A stretch of DNA of 64,000 nt from Udeniomyces pyricola (lineage: Eukaryota; Basidiomycota; Tremellomycetes; Cystofilobasidiales; Mrakiaceae), in the NCBI GenBank assembly GCA_039545295.1, contig BCIK01000034.1, positions 118,100 to 182,099 on the forward strand, read 5' to 3'. Of this stretch, positions 20,623 to 31,985 are shown piece after piece. Numbering within the stretch: the first letter of the stretch is position 1; each line of letters opens with the position of its first letter. The notes beneath the pieces were generated by a model. That model saw only the letters and a program-made list of their open reading frames with translations, was not told the DNA's origin and searched no databases. Made by a program: the position numbers and the translations under genes.

Positions 20623-22251
20623 ATGCCAATCAACCTCACCACATCCTTCCGGGAAGCATGTACCGCCCAGCTGTCTCCAGATCCATCGATGGAGCACAAG
20701 ACGCGCAAGACACCCATCTACCGGACGATCCATCCTCCTTCGACCAACGCGTCCTCGTCATCAGCCTCTAGCTCCGTTCTGGACGACGGACGTGATGATT
20801 TCTTGCGCGAAGCTTACATCATTGTGCGTTTTCCAACCTGGATAGACATGTCCATGTTTGACGCTTGTACTCACGTTTCGCATGGCCATGACTTTACTTG
20901 CCCCGGCGTGCCTATCTTGCCTTTTGCCCTCTCGTGCTGTGCCGATGACAGCACCATCACATTCAAACCCTTGAACACCATCTGTCATCTATCCGGCGTC
21001 AGTACCTCACTATCTCCAACCCGCCTTCTTCCTCTGCAGCATCAAAGGGCAAATCGAGGGAATATGGCTCGAACCGGGCGTTTACCGACAAAGAACGTGA
21101 CGAGGTCGATCTCCAGGCCAAGATTGTCCTCAAACAGTGCCTCGAACGGATTCTCGCGTTAGAAAAGATGGAAGAAGATGGGTCAGGCTTCAAAAGGGGC
21201 AGCAAAAAAGGTCTGTTTTCCTCTAGGTGGATGAGGAGATGGTCTCGGTTTGATAGGGCGGTGACTGCTAGGTTCTTGGCGTTTGATCGTTGTTCGTTAT
21301 ACCTGCTGATAACGGATGAACCTTGCCTTGCTCTCTCTCCCTGCCCCCCCCCCCCCTCTGCGTCCTTCTATTATTTTGATCTCAAATTGCGACCAAACAG
21401 ACGAGCCCTCTACGTCCACGCGAATATTCAATCTCCTTTTGCCACCATCCGTCCAACCTTCCCTCTCTTCCCTTCTCTCCGCATCGTCGTCTACCAACCA
21501 GCAAAAGACCCTAATCAAGGCCCATCGAGCTTCCGTTCTCTTTTACCTTCACTCCTCGCTCTCCACCGCTGGCACTGTGCTTTCCTCACTCCAAGAAGAC
21601 CGCGCTAAGCGACTGTCAGAAGCTTCATCTCGCTCGTTGGGCGGCGGACTGGCCTTCTTGATGGGTGAGGATGAGGGCTTAGGGCTTGGAGGGTTCGATG
21701 CTTCCGCTGCGGGAGGAGGAAGTGCCAAACGTATCACTGTTCCCAAGGCGCCTGTGAGGCAGGCAGAAGGCGAACCAGAGCTGAGTCAAGAGCAGATGTT
21801 GCTCTTTGAGAGCGAGAACGAACGGTTGCTCCAAGGGTACAATAGCCATCTCGAACAGGTCCGTCCCAACCGCCTCTTCTTCTTGGTTTTTTTTTATTTA
21901 AATTATTTTTATTTTGGGACGTTGAGCTGGATTCTTAGCGTTATACCAGGACCCATGGCTGATGATCCATGGCGGTCGACGAATTTATTTCCCTTTCTCC
22001 AGATACAAAAGACACAAAAGACACTCCTCCAAATCTCGACGCTTCAATCCCTTCTTTCTCAATCGCTCATGACGCAAGCCGAGACTGCAGACAGGCTCCT
22101 GCTTGAAGCTGGTCAGGGCGTGTCGGACGTTCGAGCGGGTAACGCCCAGCTTCAGAAGGCCAAGGAGCGGGGAGGGAGTGGGAGGGTCATGGTTCTCACG
22201 TTCCTTATCGGAGCGGGTTTGGCATTGCTCTTTTTGGATTATTATAGTTGA
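20623..22251 (+). CDS. UFE1: Syntaxin-18/Ufe1-type Qa-SNARE of the ER
   Basis: ER-resident t-SNARE for retrograde Golgi-to-ER fusion, acting with Sec20, Use1 and Sec22. The start MPINLTTSFREAC matches the N-terminal pattern of syntaxin-18. An N-terminal helical region includes DFLREAYII, joined by an intron (GTGCGT donor, CAG acceptor at 21000) to YLTISNPP, then TDKERDEVDLQAKIVLKQCLERILALE. Later come ENERLLQGYNSHLEQ and a SNARE-like heptad stretch (LQSLLSQSLMTQAETADRLLLEAGQGVSDVRAGNAQLQKA). The single C-terminal membrane anchor ends LLFLDYYS, very like the LLFLDWYDS tail of human syntaxin 18. Stop TGA is at 22249-22251. Introns near 21210-21400 and 21860-22000 include C-rich and T-rich tracts. 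Confidence 0.88.
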
Positions 22252-22556
22252 GCCCGGCGACAGAAGATGGCTCAGATGGACGAAAGGAAGGCCAAAGCAG
22301 GAGCGATCGCGAACGAAGAGGGGAAGGGGAGGAGAGGGAGGGGGGGGGGCGGAAGGGAAGTAGGAAGGGGAGTAGGAAACGATTATGTTTTGGTGCAACT
22401 ACGAGCAGCACCCCAGCTTTGACACGGAGTACGAGTATAGTCTGGGCGATCAGCGGAGACGTCAGCAGGTCACGTAAAGTTATTTTTTTGATCGATGAAC
22501 AACCATAAAGCAAAGTCTTGCTAGGCAGAGCGGGACAAAGAAGGAAACACCATGGC
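22252..22556. other. Convergent intergenic region between syntaxin-18 and bS16m
   Basis: 305 bp between two stop codons. The plus strand is strongly purine-rich around 22290-22380, including a G run near 22341-22350. Nothing coding. Confidence 0.5.
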
Positions 22557-23788
22557 TCATGCATCGGAGCCCTTGTCCTCGTTCGCTATGTTCCTGCGCG
22601 CCGCGTAGGCGGCGTCCTTGGTAGCCAAGACCCCGTTGGCAATCTCGTCCTGCCTGATGAGCTCTTTGAGGACACTCATTTCCGCCCGAACGTCCTCCTC
22701 CTTCCTCAAACCATGCTCGCCCGCCTCGAGCCTCTCCCGCATCAGCGCGTCCGCGTCTGGCCTCTGGTAGATCAACCCGCGGTTCGTGATCTCTTCGATC
22801 CTCTTCGCCTCGTCCAGCTGCTCGAGGTATGGGTCGTCGCGGTACTTTTGGATTCGCTTCAGCTCGCGTTTGAGCTCCAACATACGCTCCGTTCGCTTGC
22901 GGTATGCCTCGTCTGCCAGGCGGGCCTCTTCGAGCTCGACATTCTTGATGGCATCCTGGGGAGAGACAGTGTATTTGGTACCGACAACCTTGACGCCCCT
23001 GACATTGGACGAGACCTTAGGATCGGCCTCAGGCCAGTGACCAGAGTACGGCTTGCCGTCAAACGCGGGCGGGATTCCGTTGTCGTACGGGTGCTCGCCC
23101 GGCACGATGAGACCCGCCTATATAGGAACACAGCGGAAACATGCCAAGAAGAGAAACATCCGGAAGACATGAGAAGTTGAAAGGTAATATTCGTGGGACA
23201 GGAAGACGTGATTGAGGAGGGTGGATGTGAAGTGGAGAGTAGATAGAGGGAGTTAACACGCGAACGAATGATGGCCCGGGCTACACCTGCTTCTCTCTCG
23301 CGGTGTCACGATCGACAACTCGGTATGAACAATCATCCCAGAGACTGTATCCAGCACATGACCAAGCTGACGTACCTTTTCAAGCATCCAGACTACCCTG
23401 GCTGAGGGCTCGGCCCCGTTGTTGAGCCACCACATGATGCGGTCGACGTTGAGCTCGACTCGCTTCTCGTACCTGGTGGCCGTCCTGCCTGCCCACTCGA
23501 GACCGTTGATGAGGTTTCGATGGCGAGGGATCGGGTCCCACTCGCCGAGCTTCTCAAGGGGTTTCGCATCGCGTCGCGTCTTGTTGGGCATGGCGACGAT
23601 GGTGTTGCGACGGAAGTCATCAGGGCCGACGGATTGGATACGGAGACGACTGCAAGGGAGGAAAAGGCCGATGAGCGTTGAGCAAGAGGCACCCATGAGA
23701 CTGGTAGGCTACAACTACGAATTTTGATAGATGGCGGCGTAACAAGCCCGAGAAACACGTCTGAAAGGGCCATGAATGATGGAAGGCA

Positions 23789-23823
<35 letters not shown>

Positions 23824-23965
23824 AAGACCGGAACGGATCCATGGAGGAGGCGACTGGTTGATGGCAGGAAGCTTACACGACGGCCTTGTGCTGACGACTG
23901 GAGACGAATTTCTTTGGCGGGAGGGGAAGCGGGAACCTGACCTGGAGGACTTTCGAGGCTTGCAT
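22557..23965 (-). CDS. MRPS16: Mitochondrial small-subunit ribosomal protein bS16m with long C-terminal extension
   Basis: Three exons (23877-23965, 23376-23649, 22557-23117) splice in frame to 307 residues. The bS16 core spans roughly residues 29-125: VRLRIQSVGPDDFRRNTIVAMPNKTRRDAKPLEKLGEWDP, then VELNVDRIMWWLNNGAEPSARVVWMLEKAGL. This matches the bacterial pattern in which RDGK...EKLG is followed by a W-L-x-x-G-A-x-P segment. A presequence-like N-terminus is short. The core alone would be about 120 residues; after AGLIVPGEHP about 180 more residues follow, highly charged and helical, rich in Glu, Arg and Lys (ELKRELKRIQKYRDDPYLEQLDEAKRIEE). Intron 1 (23650-23876) carries an (AG)13 run. It shares a 282-bp divergent promoter with Sas10. 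The function of the extension is unknown. Confidence 0.9.
23789..23814. repeat. (AG)13 dinucleotide repeat in an intron
   Basis: Thirteen AG units on the plus strand (CT on the transcribed sense) within intron 1 of the bS16m gene; continued by GCGAGAG just downstream. Confidence 0.93.
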
Positions 23966-24247
23966 GGTTGGATGAGAGGCCGGGAGAAGGAGGAAGGGTG
24001 AAGGAAAAGAGACAGGGGTCGTCGATGGGGCTAATCAAGATTGGGCGTCTTGCTGGGAGAGCATCCACGCATTTATTATTTCATTATATTATCCATCTTT
24101 CCACGCATTTCCACATAATCCACTTTATTATCCTTTGGAGGCAGTCAGTCACCTCTGACTTAGACGTCCAACGGTTTTGTCGACACAGTCACCCACCACC
24201 ACCTCCTTCTCGTCCCGTCCACCCTCCACTCTCATCCAGCCTTCATC
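23966..24247. promoter_or_regulatory. Compact divergent promoter of bS16m and Sas10 genes
   Basis: 282 bp separates the two start codons. A direct repeat of CCACGCATTT occurs at 24065-24074 and 24101-24110 (36-bp spacing) in an AT-rich patch of the middle third. It could serve both directions. The repeat is seen; regulation is inferred. Confidence 0.55.
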
Positions 24248-27081
24248 ATGGCTCGCAAACAGCCCAGATCAGCACCGCCCAAGCCATCAGGCCCCAAGAA
24301 GCTCGATCGTTCCAACGCCACCATCAACAAAATCAATACCTACGACGACACCCTCGAGCCAGGAGGCCAGGACGAATGTGATTATTCCTTTCCCTTACTA
24401 CGCTCCCGACCCATTCTCATCACCTTTTTAACTCGCGCCATTGTCCATACTCTTCGACCTTGTATCGATTCGGTATCACCTCTAATGATATCACGTTAAC
24501 CTAATGCTTCTACCCCTTTTCCCTTCCCACTTACCGTCCACCTAGTCCAACACAACCGCGACAAGGTTCTTCTCAACGACACCTCCAACCGACGCTCAAC
24601 GGCTCCTACCTCTGACGACGAATTCCACGACGATGAAGAGGTCTTTGCCCTCAAGGGTCTTCCCACTTCGGACGATGAAGAAGAAATCTACGACGACGAG
24701 CCTGTCTCAAAGCACACCAAAAAGGAACGCAAGCCGAAGCCGGCCCCATCGACCGTGCCCAAAGGTCGATTTGCCAAGGACGCCAACTCAGACGACGACG
24801 AGTCGTTGCTCGACCACTCAGACGTCGCCTCTGGACCCGATTCGAACGATGAGGATGCGTCTGATTCGGAGGAGGAGACTTGGGGTTCCAACGCTGCCGC
24901 GTACTACGCCAGGCCCTCGACTCGACGTGGTCGAGATGAGGAGGAGAGCGAGGGCGACAGTGACCTTGAGGAGAGACGTGAGCTCGAGGACAAGGAAGCG
25001 AGGAAGCTTCAGAGGAAAGGCAGAGAGAACATGAGCGGAGGTGACTTTGGTCTCGAGGATATAGCTAAGGAGGAAGAGGGCCAAGTCGAGCAGGCCCCAA
25101 CCAAGACGTACGTTATGTCGACCTTTTTTGCCCTCTTCTCTAGCAATGTTCTATCTTGCCACTCGAGCGGCTAGTCGGCGTGATCACCTCCAACAGGAAG
25201 CTCACTATAGTCTTCGATCTGTCCATCCCCTTTTTAATCCATCGCGACATCAGCGTCGACGTCGCGATTCCCGAGTCGACCGACATCGCCGGCCTTCTCC
25301 GCCACCTGGAAATCACCGCCCCCGAAAAGTTGGCTCTCGCCCGCGAGTGGGGGGATATCGCTGAGCGACTCCCCAAGACGGCCGAGGCTATCAAGGCCAA
25401 ACAAGCAGAGGATGCTGACCACCCAAGTATTGCTCTCATGATGCTTCATTACCGTCAGTCCACAATGCACAATGATGACTCGGGCTTCATAGCGCGTTAC
25501 GATCTTCATATCCATTTTTGGCCCATACGCTGACCGTTGTCCCCTTCCTATCTTTCTGTCTTGCTTGTCCATTGAAACTTTGATTCCTTGTGATCTGTCC
25601 TCTTGTCCACTGATGCTCCGATTTGTATCCGACAGAAACCCTCCTTACTTACGCAACTACACTTGCATTCTACCTTTACCTCGCGTCTCGGCCTGCTTCG
25701 ACTCGACCCGACCTCGCATCGCATGCTGTCATGACCCGACTGCTGCAGCTTAAGACGGCTCTCACCCAACTCGAAGAAGAGGACTTTGATGCCCTTGGGG
25801 ACGAGGACGAGGACGACGATCCCGACGCGACGTACGGCACCATGCCCGGCCGAGGAGGAACCGACTGGGACGAGGACGAGGATGCTCAGAAGCTCTGGGA
25901 TGAGAAGCGCGACATGCTTGGCCTCACGGATGAGGAGATGGCAACGCTCATGGAAGATCTCAAGAACGGCCATGGCCAGGACGGCAGTGATGACGAGGAC
26001 GACAGCGAATACGACAGTGAGCTCGAGGAGTGGGAGCAACGCGAGAAGGAGGCCGCCCAGAAGAGCATTATCGCCACAAAGTCCAAATCGACGACCACCA
26101 AAAAGACAAAGGAGCCCAAGGCGAACGACAAGAAGGCAAAGCCAAAAGCCAGCAAACCATCGGCGTTTGCCCTCGAGGAGCCAACGCCCTCGTTCTCCAG
26201 CTCGAAACCGTCCAAGAAAGCCTCCAGCTCCAAGGCTAAATCGACCGTCTCGCGGGGCGAGGACGTTCACTCGGAACCCCTCACACTGTCTCTGGCCGAC
26301 GAGTCAGCTAAGGCGTCCGCTCGACACTCGCTTCGATTCCACACCGCCAAGATTGACTCAGCCGCTCAGCGACGATCGTCAGCTCGACAGGGTCGAATGG
26401 GTGGAGACGAGGATATCCCGTACCGTAACAAGCAGGCCGGTCGCGATGCCGCTATCCGCAAGAACGGACCCAAGGGAGGCGATGGCGGAGACGACCTCGA
26501 CGGTGCCGAGTTCGGTGAGGAGGACCGTCGAGTTGCGAGGGAGGTTCGGGGCGGCAAACGAGGCATGGATGACATGGATGGGGATGACGGAGGAGCCGAG
26601 GAAGGCGACGACGGATACTATCAGCTCGTCAAGAAGCGCAAGACTCAGGCCAAGGAGGAGAAGCAAGAAGCGTACGACGAAGAGCAAGCCTCGCATCGGT
26701 TCGTCAATCTCTTCTGCGGCGCGCTTGACGTTGATCTGCTTCGCTTACACGCCTTACTGACGCCTCTCGGACTCCATTCTGATCTTGTCTTTGGTATGTC
26801 TCTGTTGTCCGATTTCTAACAGTGTGGCGGACGATCCGTCGGACCTGTCGGGCCCCAGAACTCTGACGCGGGCAATCCTCAAGAACCGAGGTCTGACGCC
26901 TCATCGATCCAAGGCGGTGCGAAACCCCCGAGTGAAGAAGCGTCAGCGATTCGAGAAAGCCAAGAAGCAGGTCTCGTCTCGCCAGGCCGTTTACAAGGGA
27001 GGTCAGAGTGCTCTCAAGGGAGCGTACGCGGGAGAGCAGACTGGTATCAGTCAGGTCGTCAAGAGTCGCAAGTTTGTGTGA
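24248..27081 (+). CDS. SAS10: Sas10/Utp3-family nucleolar protein (U3 snoRNP, 18S rRNA maturation)
   Basis: Component of the small-subunit processome in the nucleolus. The protein begins [18 protein letters not shown] and has a long acidic N-terminal part with DDDE and SDSEEE clusters. The Sas10/Utp3 domain follows: [33 protein letters not shown], then [19 protein letters not shown]. The middle is acidic and Lys-rich ([16 protein letters not shown]). The diagnostic C-terminus is [27 protein letters not shown] and ends [12 protein letters not shown] at TGA 27079-27081. Introns occur after DE near 24377, at about 25109-25248 (AC joined to C before GTC GAC), near 25456-25635 and at 26700-26830. 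Domain order and termini match known family members, so identity is firm; the exact residue count is not computed. Confidence 0.92.
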
Positions 27082-27979
27082 TTGGCTTGATTGTGGTGGG
27101 TGTGAAGGGTGGCGTGAGTTGTTCGACGATATATATAGATGGATGGATGGGTCCTCTGTTTGCAGGAGCACTGTTCGCCGAGAGCTGAGACCATGAGTGG
27201 GTGATTGGTTTTATGCGAAGAGCATGTCATCATATGAAGCAAGCATGTATCCAGATTACGACCTGAGCTAGCTAGCTACCAGTGATGGTCGTCGGGGCAG
27301 TTGATCGAACATCAAAGGAGCTGACCGTGCGCGCACATCATAGCTGGGTGCTAGTATGCATGCAGATCGACAGCCTCAAGACGCCCTCTGTTGTGACGAG
27401 ACTGGTTCATGATGAGCTTGGGCGTGTTCATAAGGCCTGTGCGTTTGTGCGATTGTGCGATTGTGATGCGCTTGTGGCGCGCTTATGCGCTTGTGCGCTT
27501 GATGTGTCTGTCTGCTCTAACAACGCCTCCCGCATCCGCAACATTCTACCCACCAGCCGTCCTCCCTTCCGCTTCCCCTTCATCGTTCAAGTACCCCTCT
27601 GGACCCTTCGAGACCATCCAACCCAACAGCAGTCTCACCCTCAAGACTTCATCCACGCCATCTCGCCCCATTCGACTCGTCCTGCTGCCGAGACTGGCAG
27701 TTTGTCCTGACACTTCCAGCCCCTCGGCGCGTCTCTCCTTCACCCCCCTCATTCGCCTCCTGCTGAGTTCGTCCCCATTGTTGGTCTCCCCTCCTCACCA
27801 AATCCAACACCTGCTCATCCCGACTTCTTTCGCTTGCCTCTTCCAGTTTTCTGCCCTCATCTGGCTCCGTCCTTGGACTGGCTTGTATCGGCCGGCTATC
27901 CATTGCCTTACTCCCTGCTTCATCCGACCCCTAGCTCCTCCGCATTCCGCTCACCTTCCTCCCCTCTTCTCTGACGAGT
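27082..27979. other. Intergenic region and pyrimidine-rich leader of Byr4/Bfa1 gene
   Basis: About 900 bp. The left half carries a TATGCATGCA palindrome at 27355-27364 and a run of degenerate TTGTGCGAT-like repeats at about 27437-27500. The right half (27540-27975) is C/T-rich, a likely 5' untranslated leader, with upstream ATGs in a different frame. No separate gene supported. Confidence 0.5.
27437..27502 (+). repeat. Degenerate TGTGCGAT/TGTGCGCT repeat cluster
   Basis: A row of related 8-9-bp words (TGTGCGTT, TGTGCGAT, TGTGCGAT, TGATGCGCT, TATGCGCT, TGTGCGCT) lies upstream of the Byr4 leader; imperfect, probably slippage-derived. Confidence 0.7.
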
Positions 27980-30900
27980 ATGCAGCGCTACGTCGAGTCC
28001 TGGGATGATGAGGCAGAGCTTTCGTTTCAGCTGCCTTCTCACGACCGGAATCCGATTCGACTCTCTTCCGCCTCGTCGCATTCGTCAGCCAAGCATGCAG
28101 AGCTCGACGACTTGGGCGGGTCGGACCAAGACGGTGATGACGACTGGCCCCGCACTCAGGCTCCTCGCAGTCACCATCACGGTGCCAAAGCTGGCGAGGA
28201 TTTCGACGACGCGTTTTCTGGTATCGGTCAGCTCCAATCGCCCGCGTTACCATCTAGAACGGACTGGGACCGAGGGGGAGGTCTCGATGGGTTCGATGAC
28301 GGGTTCGAAGACGAAGAGGATGACAAGACGGACACCCTCAAAGGAGGGGGAGGCTCGACCATCAAGCAACTCGCCCCCTCTTTCACTACGCTTCACTCGA
28401 GTCACCAGCAGCCTCTTGCCTCGCTCGTCTTGCCTGCTGTCTCAAATCCATCAGGCTCAGTCCGAGGTCTCAACCATGTCCCATCCATTGCATCCTTTGT
28501 GCTTGCTTCTGAAGACGACGACGACGACTTCGTCATTCCAAATGCCCTCTCGAACCTGTCCCTGCGTCCGCTTCGCCCTCAGTCCTCAAGAGCGTCCTTC
28601 TCGTCAGCTCACTCGACGTCCAATACGACTCACTCAACCCCAACTTCCTCCTCCGCCTGGGGGGATACTCCGTCTTCAGCCACGTCATTAGGATCCTCCG
28701 TCTCCGCCTCCCGTCCAGGATCCAAGTTCTATCACCACGCATCCGATCAACACCTGACCGTTCCTCCTTCTCCCTCTTCCCTTCCCGGCCTGATTCGATC
28801 CTCTTCTGAGCCTGAGCCGTCTGGAGATGACCATGAATCGGCCGAAGGTGACATGGACGATTCGCTCGACGGCATCATCCTTCCGGATCCTCTATTCTTC
28901 ACGCGACCTAACTCCAACGTTCGGCTCGAGTCCCTCCTCGATGCCAAGCGCAAAGGTGGCGTTGGTTCCACTCCATTCGGCCAAATCCGCAGGTCCAACG
29001 TCCATAACGACCACGTTCGCATCGTCGGTGGCGGCGGCAGAGGCTCGACTACCGACGACGATATGAGCTTCGAAGCCGGCCTCGTTCTTGATCAGGCCCT
29101 CGATGAGCGTCAGCTGCGTCACGTCCGCAACAAGGCCAAAAGCCGAACCATGCCCTTGCCTCCAGGATCCATCGCGCCTAGGCGTAGTGGCAGTGGCAGC
29201 TCAGCGGTGGGCATGGTGTCCACTTCCAGAGTGGGATCCAAGGAGGGCAAGACCAAGGAGATGGAGCGAGGGTGGGGAAGGCCGAAGAGTCCTATGCCTC
29301 CCACGAACACATCACCCCTTCAGTCGACGCGACCGAAGCCACCCCAACCTCGCGCCGCCATCGCGTCGTCCATCCTTGCCGCGTCGAGCTCGAGTAGTCA
29401 CTCTTCTTCATCCGCTACATCTCCTCAACACTATGCTTACCCCACTCTTCGTTCACAAAAATCTCAAGGTCACATGGCCCTTAACGCCGCCGCGAGCGGC
29501 TCGTCTCCCTCATCAACCGTACCTCACTATCCTGGCTCTCATGCTCACACCCTCCTCACGCGAAAAGCGTCCCTCCCCGTTCTCAATGGCGACGATTCTT
29601 CCTCCACCGCCTCTGAACGGCCTCTGACGCCATCTCAGACTGCCCTGGCTAAATCCCGCTTTGCTGCTCCTACAGCCGCCTCGCTCGCCCGGCAACGCGA
29701 CAAGACTTCTCACGACCCTCATTCACTTGGAACCTCTCCGACCGACCCGAACCGACGCCCGTCGACGCCTCTTAGCCCTATCGTTGCATCAAGTTCGGCC
29801 GGCTCGGGCATGCAGCCGTTTGGACCGCGGTTAAGCATGTCAACCTCGTCATCCCGTCAGAAAGCGCGTCCACCTATCCATCCGGCCCTCTTTTCTCACA
29901 CGGGTGCGATGCCCGCTAGAGTTCTTCCCACCAAGAGTAAGAGTTTTTCGGACAATGTCCTCAAGCGCCCCAAAAAGAGGAGGGACTATGGCAATGGTAC
30001 CGAGCTCGACGGGCTCGAGGATCTTACCGTTGATAGGGAAAAGGAGGCGAGGCTCCGTGTAGCGGAGACGAAGGCAGGAAGGGAGATGGACAGAGGTAAG
30101 CTCTGCTTTTTCTTTTCGTGCTTTTTCTTTTCATCTTCTTTCGTTTACGTCTTTATTCTACACCTTTGTGGCTTCTTTCCTCTTGGAGACGTGTCCTGAC
30201 TAAATCTGCATTGTATTCCCTGTTTGTTTATTATCGCCTTCTTCAGAGACAAAAGCCCTCCCATCGTCTTCTTTTGCGTCGCCTGCTCACGTCAATCCCC
30301 GTACATCCCTGTCTCGCAAGGTACCGAGCAACCCGTCCCTCGCCGAACCCAGACGCAAGACCAAAATCCCGCTTACTTCCACAGTGGCTTCTCCAACGTC
30401 TGCTCAATTCTCATCCCCGCCCGTGCTATCCGCTGGACCCTTTTCCTCTTCTTCTAAACCGAAAGGACGGCGTCCGACGCTGATTAAAGCCCTTGGCAAC
30501 GAAACTAAAACCAAGAGTATGTATAACATGATTGACATGAATACCTGCTCACATCCATCTGTCAACAAAGACTGATCTCGCTCCTTTCTGATGTCTCCCA
30601 GTCATCGGCAACATGACATATAATCCTCAGACATTACGATGGGAAGGCAACGAGAGTGTTCTTTCTGCTTTCGAACCCGTCCTGTCCTCGGCCCGACCGG
30701 CACTGATCACTCACCTCACCAGCCACGCCCTTTCTTCCCACGGTCCCGGCTCGCCTAAGCATTCTGGCGGCGGTGCTCTTTCGGCCAGCATGAAGGTTGT
30801 GGGCAACATGCGATTCGATCCTGAAAAAATGGCCTGGGTCAGTCTCCTTAGCAAAGAGGAGGATGAGCCGGATTGCTTCGAGGGCATGGACGACGACGCG

Positions 30901-31239
30901 GACGACGACGAAGACGGTTTCCTGGCGGCCGGGTCCTCGGATGTCGAAGGCCGTCCCTCGATCGGACATCATCGATCTTCTCACCCCCGTCGACCGTATT
31001 CTGTCCACTCGCGGACCCGATCGATCGACCTCGAGACGTTAGATGAACCTTTACTCGACGATCCAGAACACCTCGCTACCAAGTTGAAAGCCGACACCGA
31101 TTTTGCTCGCAAGTGCAAGCTAGCCGAGGAAGGTCATCGCGCTGAAGTGGGAGGTTGGGCTTTGGCGACGGCGGTTAGCCTTGAGAGAGAGGAGGCCCGT
31201 ATGTGGGAAATTCGCAAGATTTCGATGCGGGCAAAGTGA
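27980..31239 (+). CDS. BYR4: Byr4/Bfa1 component of the spindle-pole GTPase-activating complex
   Basis: With Cdc16/Bub2 it forms the two-part GAP that holds the Spg1/Tem1 GTPase off and so restrains septation and mitotic exit. The long N-terminal exon (ATG 27980 to about 30095) is Ser/Pro-rich and includes acidic EDEEDDKTDT and the family segment RPKKRRDYGNGTELDGLEDLTVDREKEARLRV. After introns, IGNMTYNPQTLRWEGNESVLSAFEP appears, the family's best C-terminal marker, then GNMRFDPEKMAWVSL. The end EVGGWALATAVSLEREEARMWEIRKISMRAK, preceded by DFARKCKLAEEGHRAE, also fits. Stop TGA is at 31237-31239. The protein is about 1,000 residues, larger than the yeast and fission yeast proteins mainly because of disordered regions. 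Confidence 0.88.
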
Positions 31240-31985
31240 TCTCAAGATTGGGAGTGTCGAAGGGCGTGAAGTCGACGGGCGACGTTTGGCAGGTGCAGTG
31301 GTAGAGATCTGTTCGGTAATATTAGTAGCTGTAGTTTCAGTGTCTTTGTCTCTTCTTTCCTTGTGTTTTCTTCTTCTTCTTTTTTCTCACCTCTTGTGCT
31401 TGACGTTCTTTCTTGTTCCTTACCTCTTCTTCTCGATTTTTGACCGACTTGTATGTGGTTGAAAGTCATCATACCGTTTGCTTTATGATTTCTAACTTGC
31501 TTGTTTCTTGTTCTGATTCCTCTTTTGATACCTTCCTTTACTCTCTACCCACCGGCTCATTTGACTACTCTGATGCCGTTCATTTTTACTCTTTTTTTGT
31601 GAGACTCGACCTTTGACGTGACGACCTGGTATGAATAGTTTGTTTGATGCCTAGTCTGCTCGATCGGATCCGCTCGATGAACGCGAGAGGGAAAAGCCTG
31701 ATCAGAGAACGTCAGTAATGGTGATATACTATTGGGTTGGCCGCCGGTACGATCCATCATGATATGCATGCATAGCTACTGCAGGCCGAGATGGGACCGG
31801 GGGAGCTGCTGGTCAATGGAGGTCGTGATTGCGCATAACATTGATGGGATGATATTGGATGATATATATATATATCGGCGTGAGAGCTGCGCGGGCATAA
31901 TCAAGGGACAGTTCACCGCGTATGTGTATGCTGAGCTTCGACGACCGTCTTTGACCTCACTCTCCTCATCGTCCTATCCCACACC
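31240..31985. other. Intergenic region between Byr4/Bfa1 and Tvp38 genes
   Basis: 746 bp of tandem spacing. The first part (about 31340-31450) is very T/C-rich, like the 3' flanks of other genes here. A perfect 12-bp palindrome TATGCATGCATA is at 31763-31774 and an AT run at 31862-31875. No gene. Confidence 0.5.
31862..31875 (+). promoter_or_regulatory. AT dinucleotide run, TATA-like, upstream of Tvp38 gene
   Basis: A pure ATATATATATATAT stretch lies about 110-125 bp before the ATG at 31986, a plausible TATA region; tentative. Confidence 0.35.
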
